A DNA stretch of 64,000 nucleotides, taken from NCBI RefSeq assembly GCF_014083985.1, contig NZ_CP046907.1, forward strand, positions 5,218,501 through 5,282,500. Reading direction: 5' to 3'. Position numbers and translations under genes: made by a program. Below the pieces are notes generated by a model, which was not told the origin of the DNA, did no database searches, and worked only from the letters and a program-made list of their open reading frames with translations. This DNA is from Streptomyces sp. SCUT-3 (GTDB lineage: Bacteria > Actinomycetota > Actinomycetes > Streptomycetales > Streptomycetaceae). This document shows, piece by piece, positions 8,949 through 19,932 of this stretch; within the stretch, counting starts at the first letter, position 1, and each line of letters starts with the position of its first letter.

Positions 8949-10174
<1,226 letters not shown>

Positions 10175-10175
<1 letters not shown>

Positions 10176-12685
10176 TGCGGGTCCCGCTTTCCTGGCTGCG
10201 GGAGTACGTCGACCTGCCCGCCGGTGAGACCGGCCGTGAGGTGCAGGCGAAGCTCGTGGCCGCAGGCCTGGAGGTCGAGACGGTCGAGCAGGTCGGCGCC
10301 GGCCTCAAGGGCCCCCTGGTCGTCGGGCAGGTGCTCACGATCGAGGAGCTGACCGGCTTCAAGAAGCCCATCCGCTTCTGCACCGTCGACGTCGGCGGCG
10401 CCAACGGCACCGGCGAGCCGCAGGAGATCGTCTGCGGCGCCCGGAACTTCGCGGTCGGCGACAAGGTCGTCGTCGTGCTGCCCGGCGGCGTGCTGCCCGG
10501 CGGCTTCGAGATCTCCGCCCGCAAGACCTACGGCCGCAACAGCCACGGCATGATCTGCTCCGCCCGCGAACTGGGCATGGGCGACGACCACGACGGCATC
10601 ATCGTGCTCCCCCCGGAGTACGAGCCGGGCACCGACGCGATCGAGCTGCTCGAGCTGGTCGACGAGGTCCTCGACATCGCGGTCACCCCCGACCGCGGCT
10701 ACTGCCTGTCGATGCGCGGCATCGCCCGGGAGGCCGCGACCGTCTACGGCCTCCCGCTGCGCGACCCGGCGCTGCTGGACGTGCCCCGCCCCAACGCCCA
10801 CGGCTACCCGGTGCAGGTCTCGGACCCGGTCGGCTGCTCCCGCTTCACCGCCCGCACGGTGACCGGCATCGACCCCGAGGCGGCCTCCCCGATCTGGCTC
10901 CAGCGGCGCCTGCAGAAGGCCGGCATGCGCCCGGTCTCGCTCGCCGTCGACGTCACCAACTACGTGATGCTCGAGATCGGCCAGCCGCTGCACGCCTACG
11001 ACCGCTCCCGCGTCAGCGGCACCATCGGCGTCCGCCGGGCGGCCGCGGGGGAGAGGCTCACCACCCTCGACGGCGTCGAGCGCGTCCTCGACCCCGAGGA
11101 CCTGGTGATCACCGACGGGACCGGCCCGATCGGCCTGGCCGGCGTCATGGGCGGCGCGAACACCGAGATCGCCGACCAGGGGGAAGAGGGCGGCGGCACC
11201 CGCGAGGTCGTGATCGAGGCCGCGCACTTCGACGCCGTCTCGATCGCCCGCACCGCCCGCCGGCACAAGCTGTCCTCCGAGGCGTCCCGGCGCTTCGAGC
11301 GCGGCGTCGACCCCGAGGCCGCCTCCGCCGCGGCCCAGCGCACCGTCGACCTGCTGGTGCTGCTGGCCGGCGGGTCCGCCGAGGCCGGCGTCACCGAGGT
11401 GGCCGCCGAGTCCGCGCCGCGCACCGTCACCATGGCCGCCGACCACCCCGACAGGGTGGCGGGCACCGTGTACGGGCGGGAGAAGGTCGTGCGCCGCCTC
11501 CAGGAGGTCGGCTGCGACGTGCGCGGCACCGACGAGCTGGTCGTCACCGTGCCGAGCTGGCGCCCCGACCTGACCGACCCCAACGACCTCGCCGAGGAGG
11601 TCGTCCGGCTCGAGGGCTACGAGAAGCTGCCCTCCACCATGCCGAAGCTGCCCTCGGGGCGCGGTCTCACCGAGCCCCAGCGGCTGCTGCGCCGCGTCGG
11701 CCGCGCCCTGGCCGGCGCCGGCTACGTGGAGGCGCTGAACTACCCGTTCCTCGGGCAGCAGGCCTTCGACGCCCTGGGCCTGGAGGCGGACGACGCCCGC
11801 CGCCGCACGGTGCGCCTGGCCAACCCGCTCTCCGACGAGGAGCCGGAGCTGCGCACCACGCTGCTCCCCGGCCTGCTGGCCACCCTGCGCCGCAACGACG
11901 GCCGGGGCAGCCACGACCTGGCCCTGTTCGAGACCGGCCTGGTCTTCCGGCCGAGCGGCGACGAGCAGGCCCCGCCGAGGCTGCGGGTCGACCGCCGTCC
12001 GACCGCCGAGGAGCTCGCCTCCCTCGACGCCGCGCTGCCCGCCCAGCCCCGGCACGTCGCCGTCGTGCTGGCCGGCGCCCGCGAGCCCTCCGGCTGGTGG
12101 GGCCCGGCGCGCCCGGCGGGCTGGGCCGACGCGGTCGAGGCCGCACGCACCGTGGCCCGCGAGGCCGGGGTGGAGCTGATCGTGCGCCAGGACCGGCACG
12201 CGCCCTGGCACCCCGGCCGCTGCGCCGCCCTGTTCGTCCGCTCCGGCGGCGAGGAGCTGCTCGTCGGCCACGCCGGCGAGCTGCACCCGCGGGTCGTCAA
12301 GGCACTGCACCTGCCCGAGCGGACCGCCGCGGCCGAGCTGGACCTGGACCGGGTCCGCGGCGCGTCCGAGGGGCCGGTGCAGGCCCGCCGGGTGTCCGCC
12401 TTCCCGGTGGCCACCCAGGACGTCGCGCTCGTCGTCGACGCCTCCGTGCCCGCCGCCGACGTCGAGGCGGCGCTGCGCGAGGGCGCGGGCGACCTGCTGG
12501 AGGCGGTGCGCCTGTTCGACGTCTTCACCGGCGAGCAGGTGGGCGAGGGCAAGAAGTCCCTGGCCTACGCGCTGCGCTTCCGCGCCCCCGACCGGACGCT
12601 GACGGTGGAGGAGGCCTCGGCCTCCCGCGACGCCGCCGTCGCGGTCGCCGCCGAGCGCACCGGAGCGGTGCTGCGGGGCGCCTGA
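10175..12685 (+). CDS. pheT: Phenylalanyl-tRNA synthetase beta subunit
   Basis: The 836-residue protein begins with [15 protein letters not shown]. The order of domains is standard: tRNA-binding OB fold (residues about 40-155), B3/B4 editing domain ([33 protein letters not shown]), B5 ([17 protein letters not shown]), the inactive synthetase-like core, and the C-terminal ferredoxin-fold anticodon-binding domain ([34 protein letters not shown]). The start overlaps pheS by one base. The operon ends in a strong perfect hairpin. Confidence 0.97.
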
Positions 12686-12690
12686 GCCCG

Positions 12691-12734
12691 TGGACGCCGG
12701 CGCCGGGCGAACATTCGCCCGGCGCCGGCGTCCA
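12691..12734 (+). terminator. Perfect 21-bp-arm hairpin after pheT
   Basis: Bases 12691-12711 and 12714-12734 are exact reverse complements with only CA between them. It lies 5 bp after the pheT stop and has no U-tract, the usual Streptomyces terminator style. Confidence 0.75.
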
Positions 12735-12745
12735 TCCGTCTGGTT

Positions 12746-12763
12746 TTCACCCATGGGGGTGAA
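12746..12763. promoter_or_regulatory. Palindrome upstream of the SpoIIE-type phosphatase
   Basis: TTCACCC and GGGTGAA are perfect 7-bp arms separated by ATGG, 80 bp before the phosphatase start. It is distinct from the adjacent pheT terminator and looks like an operator half-site pair; the regulator is unknown. Confidence 0.35.
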
Positions 12764-12842
12764 GGATGCTTCTATCATGCCGATCTCCGGTCCTGTTACG
12801 ACCACAATCGACCGGGACACAGCTCGAGAGAGAGCCGACGGC

Positions 12843-14036
12843 ATGACCATCGACCGGCCCGGGACCACCACCATCCGGACCGCTGTGCGCCTGGCGCACT
12901 TCGGCCTCGACGTCCTTCCCCTGGTCTGGGTCCTCGGGGTCTGCGCCGCGGAACTGGCGCTCCCCAGGGGCGCCCACCTCGCACAGCTCCTCGCCGCCGC
13001 TCCCGCGGTCGCCTGCGTGAGCACCGCCCGCCGCAGGTGCGTGCTGCGGGCGACGGTCTGCGCCGTCGCCGGACTCGGCCTGCTGATCCTCCTCGGCACG
13101 GTCACACCGGGTGCCCCGGTGGGCATCCTGCTGTCGATCCTGGCCGTCTCGGTGATCAGCTACTTCAGCCGCAACCGCAGCGACCGCCTCCAGAACGAGC
13201 TGGACCGCACCCGGGAGATCGCCGAGGCCGCCCAGCAGGCCCTGCTGCGCCCGCTGCCCGCCGCGGTCGGCACGGTCGGCGTGGCCGGCGAGTACCTGTC
13301 GGCCACCCACGGGGCCAAGGTCGGCGGAGACCTCTACGAGGTCCTCGGCACGCCGTACGGGCTGCGGGCCGTGCTCGGCGACGTCCGCGGCCACGGCCTG
13401 CCCGCCCTCGGCACGGTGGCGGCACTGCTCGGCAGCTTCCGGGAGGCCGCCCACGACGAGCCCGGCCTGGACGGGGTGCTGCGCCGCATGGAGCGCGCCT
13501 TCCACCGCCACCTGCAGACAGCCGGCTCCGGAGACCCCGACGGCCTGGGCGACGAGGAGTTCGTCACGCTGCTCCTCGTGGAGCTCCAGGAGGACGGCGC
13601 CGTACGCACGGTCAACTGCGGGCATCCGTGGCCGCTGCGGACCGCGCCCGGCCCGGACGGCACCGTGCAGGTGCGGGAACTCGAGCCCCCACGGCTCTCG
13701 ATGCCGCTGGGCATGGCCGAACCCGTAACGGAGCAGGTGCCGGTCGACCAGGACCGTCTCGCCCCCGGCGAGGCGCTGCTGATGTTCACCGACGGCGCGG
13801 AGGACGCCAGAAGCCCGGAAGGGGAACCCTTCCCCCTCGCCGCCTCCGTCGCCTCGATCGTGCGGGCCCGGCAGCCGGAGCCGCAGGAACTGGTCGCCCG
13901 CATCCGCGACGGGCTGATGAAGCACGCGGGCGGCCGTCTGCCGGACGACGTCGCCCTGCTGGTCCTGCGGCGCTCCGGGACCGCGCTGCCGCCCGCCCCG
14001 CCGGAGGCGCCGTCCCTGCTCGCCGAGCGGCCGTAG
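12843..14036 (+). CDS. Membrane PP2C/SpoIIE-type serine phosphatase
   Basis: The 397-residue protein starts at ATG 12843 after a GA-rich stretch. Three to four hydrophobic helices occupy residues about 15-105 (LVWVLGVCAAEL, LLAAAPAVACV, VGILLSILAVSVISYF), followed by a coiled-coil linker (RLQNELDRTREIAEAAQQALL). The PPM/SpoIIE domain then shows metal-binding acidic motifs: VGGDLYEVLG, VLGDVRGHGLPA, and MFTDGAEDAR near the C-terminus. Such RsbU/PrsR-like phosphatases dephosphorylate anti-anti-sigma factors in actinobacterial stress and development networks. No HPK-like or STAS partner gene is adjacent. Confidence 0.9.
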   Translation: MTIDRPGTTTIRTAVRLAHFGLDVLPLVWVLGVCAAELALPRGAHLAQLLAAAPAVACVSTARRRCVLRATVCAVAGLGLLILLGTVTPGAPVGILLSILAVSVISYFSRNRSDRLQNELDRTREIAEAAQQALLRPLPAAVGTVGVAGEYLSATHGAKVGGDLYEVLGTPYGLRAVLGDVRGHGLPALGTVAALLGSFREAAHDEPGLDGVLRRMERAFHRHLQTAGSGDPDGLGDEEFVTLLLVELQEDGAVRTVNCGHPWPLRTAPGPDGTVQVRELEPPRLSMPLGMAEPVTEQVPVDQDRLAPGEALLMFTDGAEDARSPEGEPFPLAASVASIVRARQPEPQELVARIRDGLMKHAGGRLPDDVALLVLRRSGTALPPAPPEAPSLLAERP

Positions 14037-14139
14037 GCCGGGCGGCGCCGGATCCGCTCGCGGGCAGGGCCAAGGTCACCCGGCGACTGATGTGGCCCGT
14101 CGCCGACGGCGTTCCGGAACGCATTGCTTCCCGGCCGCG

Positions 14140-14430
14140 ATGTCTGTTGCGACGGCTGGGCGGATGTCGTTGTCAACCCGGTCACTGGCGTACAGGATCT
14201 CGTAGTTCTCGAACGGCGTCACCTTGGCGACCCGCCGGAAGGACTCCGGCTCCAGCTTTGGCGCACCCCGGTCATCAGAGGTACCGATCAGGTCCACGTT
14301 GCCGGTGAACAGCTCGCACGGGATCCCGCCGGCCCGCATGGTTTGGTTCCCAAGCAATGCTCAGCCATAGGCCGTCTAAACGGAGTTGGGCGAGTGTCGG
14401 CCGCACGTCGGCGTACAGGTCGTCAGCCAC
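14140..14430 (-). pseudogene. HAD-family hydrolase fragment, frameshifted and truncated
   Basis: Read on the minus strand, ADDLYADVRPTLAQLR and LDGLWLSIA run in one frame. From about 14350 the text continues in another frame with GNQTMRAGG, ELFTGNVDLIGTSDD, KLEPESFRRVAKVTPFENYE and ILYASDRVDNDIRPAVA. Together these resemble the second half of a HAD hydrolase (the DRVDNDI acidic motif) with both ends missing and one frameshift. It lies in the 14037-14600 gap at the left edge of the accessory island and looks like decay around an insertion site. The rest of the gap holds no gene. Confidence 0.6.
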
Positions 14431-14440
14431 TGAGCAGACA

Positions 14441-14466
14441 CCCCGTACGGGGCAAGGGGATACCAT
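14441..14466 (+). promoter_or_regulatory. Palindrome and possible -10 upstream of the MORC-Z1 operon
   Basis: CCCCGTACGGGG at 14441-14452 is a perfect palindrome; TACCAT at 14461-14466 could be a -10. Both sit about 140-160 bp before the first gene of the operon. No good -35 was seen. Confidence 0.25.
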
Positions 14467-14600
14467 GACCTTCTGAGTAGACCCCGGATGGATTCCCAGC
14501 CGTCTGCGGTCCGAAACGGGAAGGCTCTTTCCGGCCCAGGCGGCTGCCAGGGGAGCGCGGTCACTGACCAACCGCGTTCAGAGCCAGGGGGGATACACAC

Positions 14601-16073
14601 ATGAAGTACGACCTTGCGCCGCCCAAAGCAGTGGGCATGGTGGCGTCGCTGAGTTCGCTCGGCTACTCGCTGCCCGATGCCGTCGCGGACCTGGTGGACA
14701 ACAGCGTCTCCGCAGGTGCCAGCACCATCGATGTGGAGTTCACCTGGGAGGGCCCTGAATCATGGGCTGCCATCATCGACGACGGTCGAGGCATGTCCGA
14801 GGACGGGCTGGTCACTGCCATGACGGTGGCTGCACGCTGGTCGGCGAAGGACCGAACCAAGAGGGACCTGGGTCGCTACGGCGTGGGTCTCAAGTCCGCC
14901 TCGTTCTCCCAGTGCCGACTGCTGACGGTTTGCACCGCCGAGAAGGAGGGCCCCTGGACGACGCGTACCTGGGACTTGGATGTGGTCGAGGAGACCGGCG
15001 AGTGGCGACTGCTGCGTGAGCCACCTGCCGAGGCCGGCGCCGTGCTGGAACGGCTCACGCGCAACCGGAGGCACGGCACCGTCGTGCTCTGGCAGCGACT
15101 GAACGGATACCTTCAGGTGTCTGCCGGTGACAAAAAGACCCAGCAGGGCTTCTACGACGAGATCCCGAAGGTGAGCAACCACCTCGGGCTCGTCTTCGCA
15201 CGCTTCCTCACCGGATCCGCGGCCCTGACGCTCCGGGTGGCCGGGGAATCCGTGCAGCCGTGGGACCCGTTTCTGTCGTCCCACCCATCGGTCCGGCGCC
15301 TGCCGGACGAGAAGCTCCCGCTCGACGGTCACTGGGTGAAGGTCAGGCCCTACGTTCTGCCCGGCCTGCAGCGACTCACCCAAGATGAGGCTGAAGGCTC
15401 CGGTGGCCCCAAGGGATGGCTCCGGCAGCAGGGCTTCTACGTGTATCGGCGGGACCGGCTCATCCTGGCAGGCAGCTGGCTCGGAATCCGTGGTCTGCGG
15501 CGCGAGGAGAAATACAACCTCGCTCGTATCGCGATCGACATCCCTGCGGAAACGGACAGCCAGTGGCAGGTCGACGTGCGGAAGGCGGCGGTCGTGCCGC
15601 CCGTCCCGCTGCGCCGGCATCTGGCACGCATCGCTCGGTCGGCGCGTACCGAGGCCGCCGCAACCGTGAAGCACAAAGGCCGCATCTCTGCGAGGCAGCG
15701 GTCCGGCGACCTGCAGTTCGCGTGGAAGGTCAGCCGCGACAACAACACGGTGAACTGTCGGATCAACCGCAACCATCCGCTGGTCCAAGCTGTCCTCCAA
15801 AGCGGTGGAAACGAACCGGCCGATGTCCGTGCTCTGCTGCGCCTGCTTGAGGAAACTGTTCCGGTGTCGGCGTTGCGGGTTCTGCACGAACCCGACACCG
15901 CAGACGACCCGGAGCCCTTCGGCGGCACGGTGAAGGCGACTCCGGAAGCCGTCGAGGTGGCCCAGCGGATGCTCGACATCTTCCTTTCCCAGGGACGGTC
16001 CCGGAGCGACGCTTTGCAGGTCATCCGAACCACCCAGCCCTTCGATCAACTCGAAGGTTTTTGGACCGCCTGA
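14601..16073 (+). CDS. MORC-like GHKL ATPase of a restriction-modification-like system
   Basis: The 490-residue protein starts at ATG 14601 after AGGGGGG. GHKL motifs are complete: N box with Asn34 in DAVADLVDNSVSAGA, G1 in IIDDGRGMSED (residues 58-67), and G2 LGRYGVGLKSAS (90-101). An S5-like second domain has a conserved Lys near residue 330 in WQVDVRKAAVVPP, the arrangement of MutL/Hsp90/MORC ATPases. The C-terminal 130 residues are unassigned. Prokaryotic MORC proteins are predicted to remodel DNA-protein complexes in restriction systems. It leads a four-gene operon; its stop is 68 bp before the Z1 gene start. Codon use is less GC-biased than the flanking core genes, consistent with transfer. 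Confidence 0.88.
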   Translation: MKYDLAPPKAVGMVASLSSLGYSLPDAVADLVDNSVSAGASTIDVEFTWEGPESWAAIIDDGRGMSEDGLVTAMTVAARWSAKDRTKRDLGRYGVGLKSASFSQCRLLTVCTAEKEGPWTTRTWDLDVVEETGEWRLLREPPAEAGAVLERLTRNRRHGTVVLWQRLNGYLQVSAGDKKTQQGFYDEIPKVSNHLGLVFARFLTGSAALTLRVAGESVQPWDPFLSSHPSVRRLPDEKLPLDGHWVKVRPYVLPGLQRLTQDEAEGSGGPKGWLRQQGFYVYRRDRLILAGSWLGIRGLRREEKYNLARIAIDIPAETDSQWQVDVRKAAVVPPVPLRRHLARIARSARTEAAATVKHKGRISARQRSGDLQFAWKVSRDNNTVNCRINRNHPLVQAVLQSGGNEPADVRALLRLLEETVPVSALRVLHEPDTADDPEPFGGTVKATPEAVEVAQRMLDIFLSQGRSRSDALQVIRTTQPFDQLEGFWTA

Positions 16074-16141
16074 CGCCTTGCCGGCGGCGGGGCGTAGCTT
16101 CCCCGCCTGCTGACCGGAAATCTGCCTACATGGAGGCATCT

Positions 16142-18928
16142 GTGGATTCGGTCGTTCGCGACGACATGGCCTACGCGCTGAAGGTTGCGGTCCAGCTGCT
16201 CCCGGAAGACCGGCAGGCCACCTCCGAGGAGGTGACCAAGGCGGTCACCGGCGGAGTGATGGTCGCGAACCTCAACGGCGTTATGGTCGACGCCGCGGAA
16301 CTCCGCAAACTCGTCGAGGCGCGGACGAACGTCTTTCAGGAGAGCTCGGCCGCCCTGAGCGACGACACCGATCACGTCCCGTGGTTGCCGGACGCCAAGA
16401 ACGACCGTCCTTGGCCTTTCTGGCTCCGCTACCAGCGGTATTTGAGCTGGGTCCGCAACATGCCACTGTCGGTAGTACGGAGCATCGACCGCACCACGGA
16501 CGACGTTCTCGGAGCCTTGGAGGACCCCCGGCGCTCCGGAAAGTGGCGGCGTACTGGGCTGGTGATTGGACAGGTTCAGTCGGGCAAGACCGGACAGTTC
16601 ATCGGCCTCGCGGCGAAGGCAGCCGACGCCGGCTACCGGCTCATCGTCGTCTTCGCCGGTATTCACAACGACCTTCGGTCGCAGACCCAGTTGCGGATGG
16701 ACGAGGGCCTGCTCGGCTTCGACACCCAGTACCAGCTGAGGTCCGACCAGGAAGGCGCCAACCGTTACATCGGCGTGGGTGCTCTTTCCGGCGAGGAACG
16801 GTTGGCAGTGGCCTCCCTGACCAACAGCGCGGAGCAGGGCGATTTCGACCAGAAGACCGCCTCCAAGGCGAACCTTCCGATCGGCCACTTCCCCATCGTG
16901 CTCGTGGTCAAGAAGCACCCGAGGATCATCGACCACCTGCGCCGTTGGGTGACCGAGAACCACGGTGTGGAAGGCCTGAAGACCGGGCGGAAGATCGTCC
17001 GGGAGATTCCGCTCTTCGTCATCGATGACGAGGCGGACAACGCGTCCATCAACACCTCCGAGATCGACGACGACCCGACGAAGATCAACGCCTGTATGCG
17101 TGAGCTGTTGAGCAGCTTCGACCGCGCGGCGTACGTCGGCTACACGGCCACGCCGTACGCGAACATCTACATAGACCCCGACGCGAAGAACGATGCTGTC
17201 GGCGAGGACCTCTTCCCCGAGAGCTTCATCCGGACGCTGCCCTCACCCTCCAATTACCTCGGTCCGGAGAGACTGTTCGGGCTGACGGCCTACCGGGAGG
17301 AAGAGGACGACATCGAACCGCTGCCGCTAGTGCGGTACGCGCAGGACACTGCCTCGTGGATCCCTGCCAAGCACAAGTCCGACTACAGGCCGACGGGCAA
17401 TCTGCCGGACAGCCTGGTCGACGCCATCCACTCCTTCGTCCTTGCCTGCGCCACGCGCCGGGCTCGTGGACAGGAGTACGAGCACAACTCGATGCTGGTC
17501 CACGTCACCCGGTTCACCAACGTGCAGCACCATGTGACCGAGCAGGTCGACGACTACGTGCGGATGATGCGGCACAGTCTGCAGGACCGCTACGGCACTT
17601 CCTCGGAGCAGGTCAGGAAGGAACTCCGGGAGTTCTGGGAAAAGGACTTCGAGACGACGACCTCCCACTTCCCCAAGGACGAGGCCCCCAGAGTCGCCTG
17701 GGAACAGGTGGATGCCGAGATCCTGCCGGCCCTCCACAAGATCCAGGTCAAGGCCATCAACGGTGTCGCCAAGGATGCGCTCGACTACTACACGACCCGG
17801 AAGACCGGCCTGTACGTCATCGCCGTTGGCGGCCAGAAGCTGTCCCGCGGCCTGACGCTCGAAGGGCTGTCGATCAGCTACTACCTGCGGTTCGCCAAGA
17901 CCTACGACACCCTGCTGCAGATGGGCCGCTGGTTCGGCTATCGGCCGGGCTACGAGGACTTGTGCCGCCTTTACACGACCGCGGAGCTGGAGTCTGCCTA
18001 TCAGGAGATCACCGAAGCCACCGACGAACTGCGGCGCGAGGTCGAGGAGATGTCCGTCCTCGGCCTCACCCCCCGGCAGTTTGGCCTGAAGGTACGCACG
18101 TCGTCCCTCGGCCTCACCATCACAGCGGCCAACAAAATGCGTCAGGGCACCCGGGTCCGCCTCAGCTACTCTGGAGAACTTGCTGAGACCACCACGTTCC
18201 CCCTGCTCGGCGGCGTTCCGGAGAAGAACTTCCGGACGCTGCAGAGTTTCGCCGAGAAGTTGCTTCAGTACTCGGAACCACAACCGGATCCGGCGAGCGG
18301 AAGCCTTGTCTGGTCCGGCATTCCGGCGGAGACGGTGGCGGCAGGGTTTTTCGACGCCTACAAGGCGGACCCCAATGTGCACCGTATCCGTCCCGACGCC
18401 CTCGCCGGCTATATCCGCCACCATGCCAAGTTCGGGGAGCTGGACCGGTGGACGGTGCGTGTGGTGTCCCGGCGCGAAACCTCCTCGTCGGTCGATGTCG
18501 CTGGTCACCGGATCGGGCCCGTTGTTCGCGCGGCCTCGAAGACCGTCCAGCAGTCCGTTGAGCGGCACGTTGTCAAGCGTGTGCTGAGCCCCAGGGACGA
18601 GGGTCTTGATCTGGACGAGGAGCAGTGGAAGACGGCTCTCGAACGCACCAAGAGGCTGGCCAGGAAGAAGAACGAGACGAAGCGCAACGGTGAGCTCCGG
18701 GATCCTGCGCTGCCCTCCAGTCTGCAGATCCGCATGCAGCGCCGTCTTGACCAGCCCCTCCTTCTGCTGTACGTCATCGAGCCTCCTGATAGCGCCAAGC
18801 TGCAGGTGCCGCTCGTCGGCTTCGCCGCGAGCTTTCCGAAGTCGAACATCGACAGTGCCAAGGAGTACGTGGTCAATCCCACATGGTTCAGTCAGACCGA
18901 CTCCGATGACGCTGAGGAGGACGAGTGA
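16142..18928 (+). CDS. Z1-domain superfamily II helicase-like ATPase
   Basis: The 928-residue protein is read from GTG 16142, which has GGAGG at 16132-16136; an in-frame ATG at 16130 lacks a site. Helicase motifs: Walker A GQVQSGKT (143-150), Walker B VIDDEAD (about 294-299), GYTATPYAN near 331, and the Z1 signature GGQKLSRGLTLEGLSISYYL (about 563-582) with QMGRWFGYRPGY near 593. The Z1 family belongs to SF2 and is found almost only beside MORC-like ATPases, nucleases and methyltransferases. It probably supplies NTP-driven translocation or DNA unwinding. The GTGA overlap with the next gene shows translational coupling. Confidence 0.9.
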   Translation: MDSVVRDDMAYALKVAVQLLPEDRQATSEEVTKAVTGGVMVANLNGVMVDAAELRKLVEARTNVFQESSAALSDDTDHVPWLPDAKNDRPWPFWLRYQRYLSWVRNMPLSVVRSIDRTTDDVLGALEDPRRSGKWRRTGLVIGQVQSGKTGQFIGLAAKAADAGYRLIVVFAGIHNDLRSQTQLRMDEGLLGFDTQYQLRSDQEGANRYIGVGALSGEERLAVASLTNSAEQGDFDQKTASKANLPIGHFPIVLVVKKHPRIIDHLRRWVTENHGVEGLKTGRKIVREIPLFVIDDEADNASINTSEIDDDPTKINACMRELLSSFDRAAYVGYTATPYANIYIDPDAKNDAVGEDLFPESFIRTLPSPSNYLGPERLFGLTAYREEEDDIEPLPLVRYAQDTASWIPAKHKSDYRPTGNLPDSLVDAIHSFVLACATRRARGQEYEHNSMLVHVTRFTNVQHHVTEQVDDYVRMMRHSLQDRYGTSSEQVRKELREFWEKDFETTTSHFPKDEAPRVAWEQVDAEILPALHKIQVKAINGVAKDALDYYTTRKTGLYVIAVGGQKLSRGLTLEGLSISYYLRFAKTYDTLLQMGRWFGYRPGYEDLCRLYTTAELESAYQEITEATDELRREVEEMSVLGLTPRQFGLKVRTSSLGLTITAANKMRQGTRVRLSYSGELAETTTFPLLGGVPEKNFRTLQSFAEKLLQYSEPQPDPASGSLVWSGIPAETVAAGFFDAYKADPNVHRIRPDALAGYIRHHAKFGELDRWTVRVVSRRETSSSVDVAGHRIGPVVRAASKTVQQSVERHVVKRVLSPRDEGLDLDEEQWKTALERTKRLARKKNETKRNGELRDPALPSSLQIRMQRRLDQPLLLLYVIEPPDSAKLQVPLVGFAASFPKSNIDSAKEYVVNPTWFSQTDSDDAEEDE

Positions 18929-19932
18929 TCGACGAAGACCTCTGGCGGAAGCTGGAGATCCCTCAGCAGAGCCGGGGTCGCTCCACCCGCCGCCTGTACC
19001 CGGAGTCGCTCCACGACATCCACATCGGGGTGACACACCCCGGACGGCAGCGCATGCTGTTGGTCCGGGCCGGTGCCCGCGCGGCGGACCGGGTACGCCC
19101 TCTGCTTACCGAACTGCATGAGACGCGGGGGCTGAGTCTCTCCTGCAGTTCGCTCACCGACCGCGAGTTCGAACTGCAGATCTCGCTCACGGCCGGGGAC
19201 CTCCGGGAGGTGTTCACGCCGCTCGCCGAGGACATCGCCCGCACCGCCAAGGACGCGACTCCGGAAACTGTCCTTGAGCAGGCGGTTCGCCGGTACACCC
19301 GCTGGCAGGAGCTGATGCGCAGCGTCGGTACCACAGGTCTGGGCAAGGAAGCGCGGCTGGGGCTCTACGGTGAGCTGCACTACCTACGCCACCACCTCAT
19401 GAAGGTAATGCCTGCCGATGAGGCGGTGGACTCGTGGACCGGGGCCGAGGGCAGCAACCAGGACTTCCAGCTTCCGTCCGCCGTCGCCGTCGAGGTGAAG
19501 GCGACGGCGAAGAAGAACCCTTCCACGGTTCGGGTCACCAGCGAGCGCCAGTTGGACGGCCGCGGTGTCCGACGACTGGTCCTTGCCCGGCTGATTCTGG
19601 ACGAACGCCGGGGCGGGCTGGGCACGAGCCTCAACTCCGTGGTGGCCGGCATCCGGGCTTCGCTGAACATTGCCGCGGTCGCGGCCAGGTTCGAGACCCG
19701 GCTGGCCTGGGCCGGCTACCTCCCCCATCAGCGGGACCTCTACGACGAACCGCGCTACACCGTGCGGCGTACCGACCTGTGGAATGTCGGGGACGGCTTC
19801 CCCCGCATCGTGGAGACGGACCTCCCCGAAGGAGTCGGCAACTGTTCCTACGAAATCAGTGTCAGCGCACTTGAAGAACACCGAACGACGACCGACGAGG
19901 TCATCCGAGCGATCAGAGGTACCGATGGCTGA
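18925..19932 (+). CDS. PD-(D/E)XK motif protein (DUF4420 type), putative nuclease subunit
   Basis: The 335-residue protein starts at GTG 18925 overlapping the Z1 stop and overlaps the next gene by 8 bp. The likely nuclease core is GLYGELHYL (Glu about 150), then Asp about 180 in NQDFQLPS and VAVEVKAT (Glu189-x-Lys191): the E...D...E-x-K pattern of restriction-endonuclease folds. The N-terminal 140 residues are a mixed domain without a recognised motif. The family occurs next to Z1 and AIPR genes in predicted restriction-modification islands, so it is the best candidate for the DNA-cutting subunit here. Confidence 0.8.
   Translation: MIDEDLWRKLEIPQQSRGRSTRRLYPESLHDIHIGVTHPGRQRMLLVRAGARAADRVRPLLTELHETRGLSLSCSSLTDREFELQISLTAGDLREVFTPLAEDIARTAKDATPETVLEQAVRRYTRWQELMRSVGTTGLGKEARLGLYGELHYLRHHLMKVMPADEAVDSWTGAEGSNQDFQLPSAVAVEVKATAKKNPSTVRVTSERQLDGRGVRRLVLARLILDERRGGLGTSLNSVVAGIRASLNIAAVAARFETRLAWAGYLPHQRDLYDEPRYTVRRTDLWNVGDGFPRIVETDLPEGVGNCSYEISVSALEEHRTTTDEVIRAIRGTDG

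Noticed and set aside
16061-16141. Earlier starts (TTG 16061, ATG 16130) for the Z1 protein
   Set aside because: Only GTG 16142 has a well-spaced GGAGG; the extra residues resemble no Z1 N-terminus.
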